A stretch of 64,000 bases of DNA from Bradyrhizobium guangdongense. GTDB lineage: Bacteria > Pseudomonadota > Alphaproteobacteria > Rhizobiales > Xanthobacteraceae. A program made the translations under genes and the position numbers. Within the stretch, counting starts at the first letter, position 1. Every line of letters begins with the position of its first letter. The notes beneath the pieces were generated by a model. The model was not told the origin of the DNA. It worked only from the letters and a program-made list of their open reading frames with translations, and did no database searches. The stretch is taken from positions 1,612,001 to 1,676,000 of the forward strand of contig NZ_CP030051.1 of assembly GCF_004114975.1 (NCBI RefSeq). Reading direction: 5' to 3'. Below are positions 62,429 through 64,000 of the stretch, one piece after another.

Positions 62429-62584
62429 ATGAAGCGCGTCGGGACCTGGGCCTTCTATGCCGTCGGCGCGCTGGCGATTGCCTACCTCGCGCTCTACGCC
62501 TACGCAATGTTCCGCGGCCAGCCATTCGTGCCCGGCGATCCCATCCACATCTTCCGCAAGCCAGATGCGCCGAGCTATTCGTAG
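62429..62584 (+). CDS. 51-residue single-span membrane protein
   Basis: A short gene: one helix (about 6-28, TWAFYAVGALAIAYLALYAYAMF in outline) followed by a short Pro-rich tail (FVPGDPIHIFRKPDAPSYS in part). GGAG lies eight bases before the ATG. Reading frame, hydrophobic segment and clean stop support a real gene. It follows the flavin reductase by 90 bases. Function unknown. Confidence 0.6.
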   Translation: MKRVGTWAFYAVGALAIAYLALYAYAMFRGQPFVPGDPIHIFRKPDAPSYS

Positions 62585-62647
62585 ACGCTGGAAGTTTCGT
62601 TCGCGCATCTGCAGGGCTAACCCACCCTATGCAGCGAGGTGTGCCCT

Positions 62648-63796
62648 TCAGCCCTTTAGAATCGCCAGCGCCAGCGCCTGCGCGCGCGGGACGATGCTGT
62701 CGAGCTCCAGATATTCCTCCGGCGTGTGCGCGAGCCCACCGACCGGCCCGAGACCGCAAATGGTCGGCGTGCCCACGGCGGCGGTGAAGCCGGAATCGGC
62801 GCAGCCGCCGGAGAACTCGCCCTGGAGCGTGGTGAGGCCAACCTGCCTTGCGGCGGCCTGATAGCCCTCGAACAGCGCCTTCGAGGCCTCGCTCTGCACC
62901 ACCGGCACGAACTCGCCCTTGATCGTCAGCGTCGCACTGGTGCCCGGCACGTCAGAGGACGCGACGATCTTCTCGATCGCGGCCATCACCCGCGCGCGGT
63001 CGGCCGGATCGACATAGCGCATGTCGATCTGGCCTTCGGCGTAAGGCGCCGTCGTGTTGACGGACTGCCCGCCCGAGACGAGGCCGACATTGAGCGTGAT
63101 GCCCTTGTCGAGATCGGTCAGCGCGTGGATCTGAACGATCTTGTGCGCGAGCTCGCCGATCGCGCTGACGCCCGCGGCAAAGTTCGCGCCGGAATGCGCC
63201 GCCTTGCCGGTGATGGCCAGATGCATGAAGATTCCGCCCTTGCGCCCGGTGACGACGTTGCCCGTGGGGCGGCCCGGTTCGGAATTGAAGACGGCGCGGG
63301 CAGAGCGCCCTTCGCGCTCGATCACGGGTCGCGACGACGGCGAGCCGATCTCCTCGTCCGACGTGATCAGCACCTTGATCGGATGCGGCGAACCGCCGAA
63401 TTTGTGGAAGGCGGTTGCCACGAAAACGTTCATGACGAGGCCGGACTTCATGTCGGCGACTCCGGGTCCGTAGGCGCGACCATCCCGGATCGTGAAGGGG
63501 CGGCGCTTGGCTTCATCTTTGCCGAACACGGTGTCGCGATGCCCCATCAACAGCACCGGCTTTTCGTTGCTGCCGGGTTTTGCCACTTCGGCATGGATCG
63601 CGTCGCCGAACGTGGCGTTGGCCTCGCGCCGGAACGGGATGCCGTGCTCGGTAAAATGCCGCTCGAACCGCGCACCGACCGCATCGACGCCTTCCTTGTC
63701 ATAGGACCCGGAATCGATGTTCACGACGTCACGGAGCAGATCGATCATCGCCTGCTTCTGCGACGCCAGCCAATCCGTGATCTGAGCTTCAGACAT
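62648..63796 (-). CDS. M20-family carboxypeptidase (glutamate carboxypeptidase-like)
   Basis: A 382-residue metallopeptidase. Zn-site marks: MGHRDTVFG (His-Asp), GPGVADMKSG (bridging Asp), ITSDEEIGS (Glu pair), FNSEPGR, and a late His in GLAHTPEEYLE (GGLAHTPEE). The dimer domain is inserted at about 185-290 (GKAAHSGANFAAGVSA). It resembles CPG2, which removes C-terminal Glu from folates and peptides; the actual substrate is unknown. No signal peptide. Convergent with the 51-residue membrane gene. Confidence 0.92.
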   Translation of the reverse strand: MSEAQITDWLASQKQAMIDLLRDVVNIDSGSYDKEGVDAVGARFERHFTEHGIPFRREANATFGDAIHAEVAKPGSNEKPVLLMGHRDTVFGKDEAKRRPFTIRDGRAYGPGVADMKSGLVMNVFVATAFHKFGGSPHPIKVLITSDEEIGSPSSRPVIEREGRSARAVFNSEPGRPTGNVVTGRKGGIFMHLAITGKAAHSGANFAAGVSAIGELAHKIVQIHALTDLDKGITLNVGLVSGGQSVNTTAPYAEGQIDMRYVDPADRARVMAAIEKIVASSDVPGTSATLTIKGEFVPVVQSEASKALFEGYQAAARQVGLTTLQGEFSGGCADSGFTAAVGTPTICGLGPVGGLAHTPEEYLELDSIVPRAQALALAILKG

Positions 63797-63911
63797 GTGC
63801 TTCCTCGCGTGGTTCTCGCGAGCGGTTATAGGGCCTGGAGCGGCGATGACCTAGTCGCGAGATGCGGTCCGGCCATGTGTTCGCTCCCTGCGGGGTACCA
63901 TTTGCCAAAAC

Positions 63912-63942
63912 AAAATGCCCGGGATTGAGCCCCGGGCATTTT
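63912..63942. terminator. Strong bidirectional terminator
   Basis: AAAATGCCCGGG (63912-63923) and CCCGGGCATTTT (63931-63942) pair perfectly over 12 bp around a seven-base loop, with A/T runs on both outer sides. It can stop transcripts from either direction. It lies just after the stop of the minus-strand gene that enters from the right edge, which it probably terminates. Confidence 0.85.
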
Positions 63943-63964
63943 CATCGTCACTTTTGCTGGAGCC

Positions 63965-64000
63965 CTACGCCCCGATCATCGGCAGCCGCGAATGTTCGCC
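63965..64000 (-). CDS. C-terminal end of an unidentified gene (cut by window edge)
   Basis: Reading leftwards from the edge, eleven codons give GEHSRLPMIGA then TAG. The stop is 23 bases before the bidirectional terminator, as expected for a gene end. Too short to identify. Confidence 0.45.
   Translation of the reverse strand, partial: GEHSRLPMIGA

Overview
The window is high-GC alphaproteobacterial DNA, most likely from Bradyrhizobium. I base this on the gene content and on gene order as I remember it from Bradyrhizobium denitrifiers (nap genes not far from nirK, hemN and nnrR next to nirK), on palindromic intergenic repeats of the kind common in that genus, and on 14-bp FixK/FNR-type boxes. 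It is ordinary chromosome: I saw no tRNA, rRNA, CRISPR array, transposase, integrase or phage gene, and both ends cut a gene.

Region by region. 1-4.7 kb is a nitrogen-oxide island: the 5' end of nirK, a small membrane protein, hemN, a DUF1858 protein, an NnrR-type regulator and nnrS, with four TTG-N8-CAA boxes in the intergenic gaps. 4.7-8.4 kb holds an AraC-type regulator, a FixJ-like receiver protein whose phosphoacceptor Asp is Glu, and a MuiA-like secreted protein. 8.6-13.1 kb is a carbohydrate-type ABC operon (binding protein, two permeases, no ATPase) led by a 2-hydroxyacid dehydrogenase, with a 119-bp palindromic element between the binding protein and the permeases. 13.3-18.6 kb has a chemoreceptor with a box upstream, a TctC-type binding protein and two paralogous EamA transporters around a DUF1330 gene. 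18.8-27.7 kb has an Mg2+-type P-ATPase, a three-gene MacAB/DevBCA-like ABC exporter, purA and a proline-rich membrane protein.

27.8-36.7 kb is a run of small secreted or membrane proteins (including two Cys-rich proteins with identical cysteine spacing), msrA-msrB, a secreted TPR/caspase-like protein, a Tat-exported alpha/beta hydrolase and a small superfamily-1 helicase. 36.8-41.1 kb is napEDABC (periplasmic nitrate reductase) with its own 14-bp box and a downstream stem-loop. 41.2-49.7 kb carries a luciferase-like oxidoreductase, a Crp-type regulator, an RlpA-like protein, a LuxR-type regulator, a 1034-residue autotransporter with a tandem-repeat passenger and a thioredoxin-reductase-like flavoprotein. 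49.8-55.2 kb is a NhaR-like LysR gene divergent from dabB-dabA (energy-coupled inorganic carbon uptake). 55.3-62.6 kb has a cytochrome P450 with an atypical I-helix, then a sulfonate-use operon (two SsuA paralogues, SsuD, SsuC, SsuB) followed by a flavin reductase and a 51-residue membrane protein. The window ends with an M20 carboxypeptidase, a strong bidirectional terminator and the last codons of an unidentified gene.

How the parts fit: nap (nitrate to nitrite) and nirK (nitrite to NO), with NnrR/NnrS and anaerobic haem synthesis by HemN, form a denitrification module tied together by the shared box. The chemoreceptor box suggests that taxis may belong to the same low-oxygen response, although its spacing is unusual.
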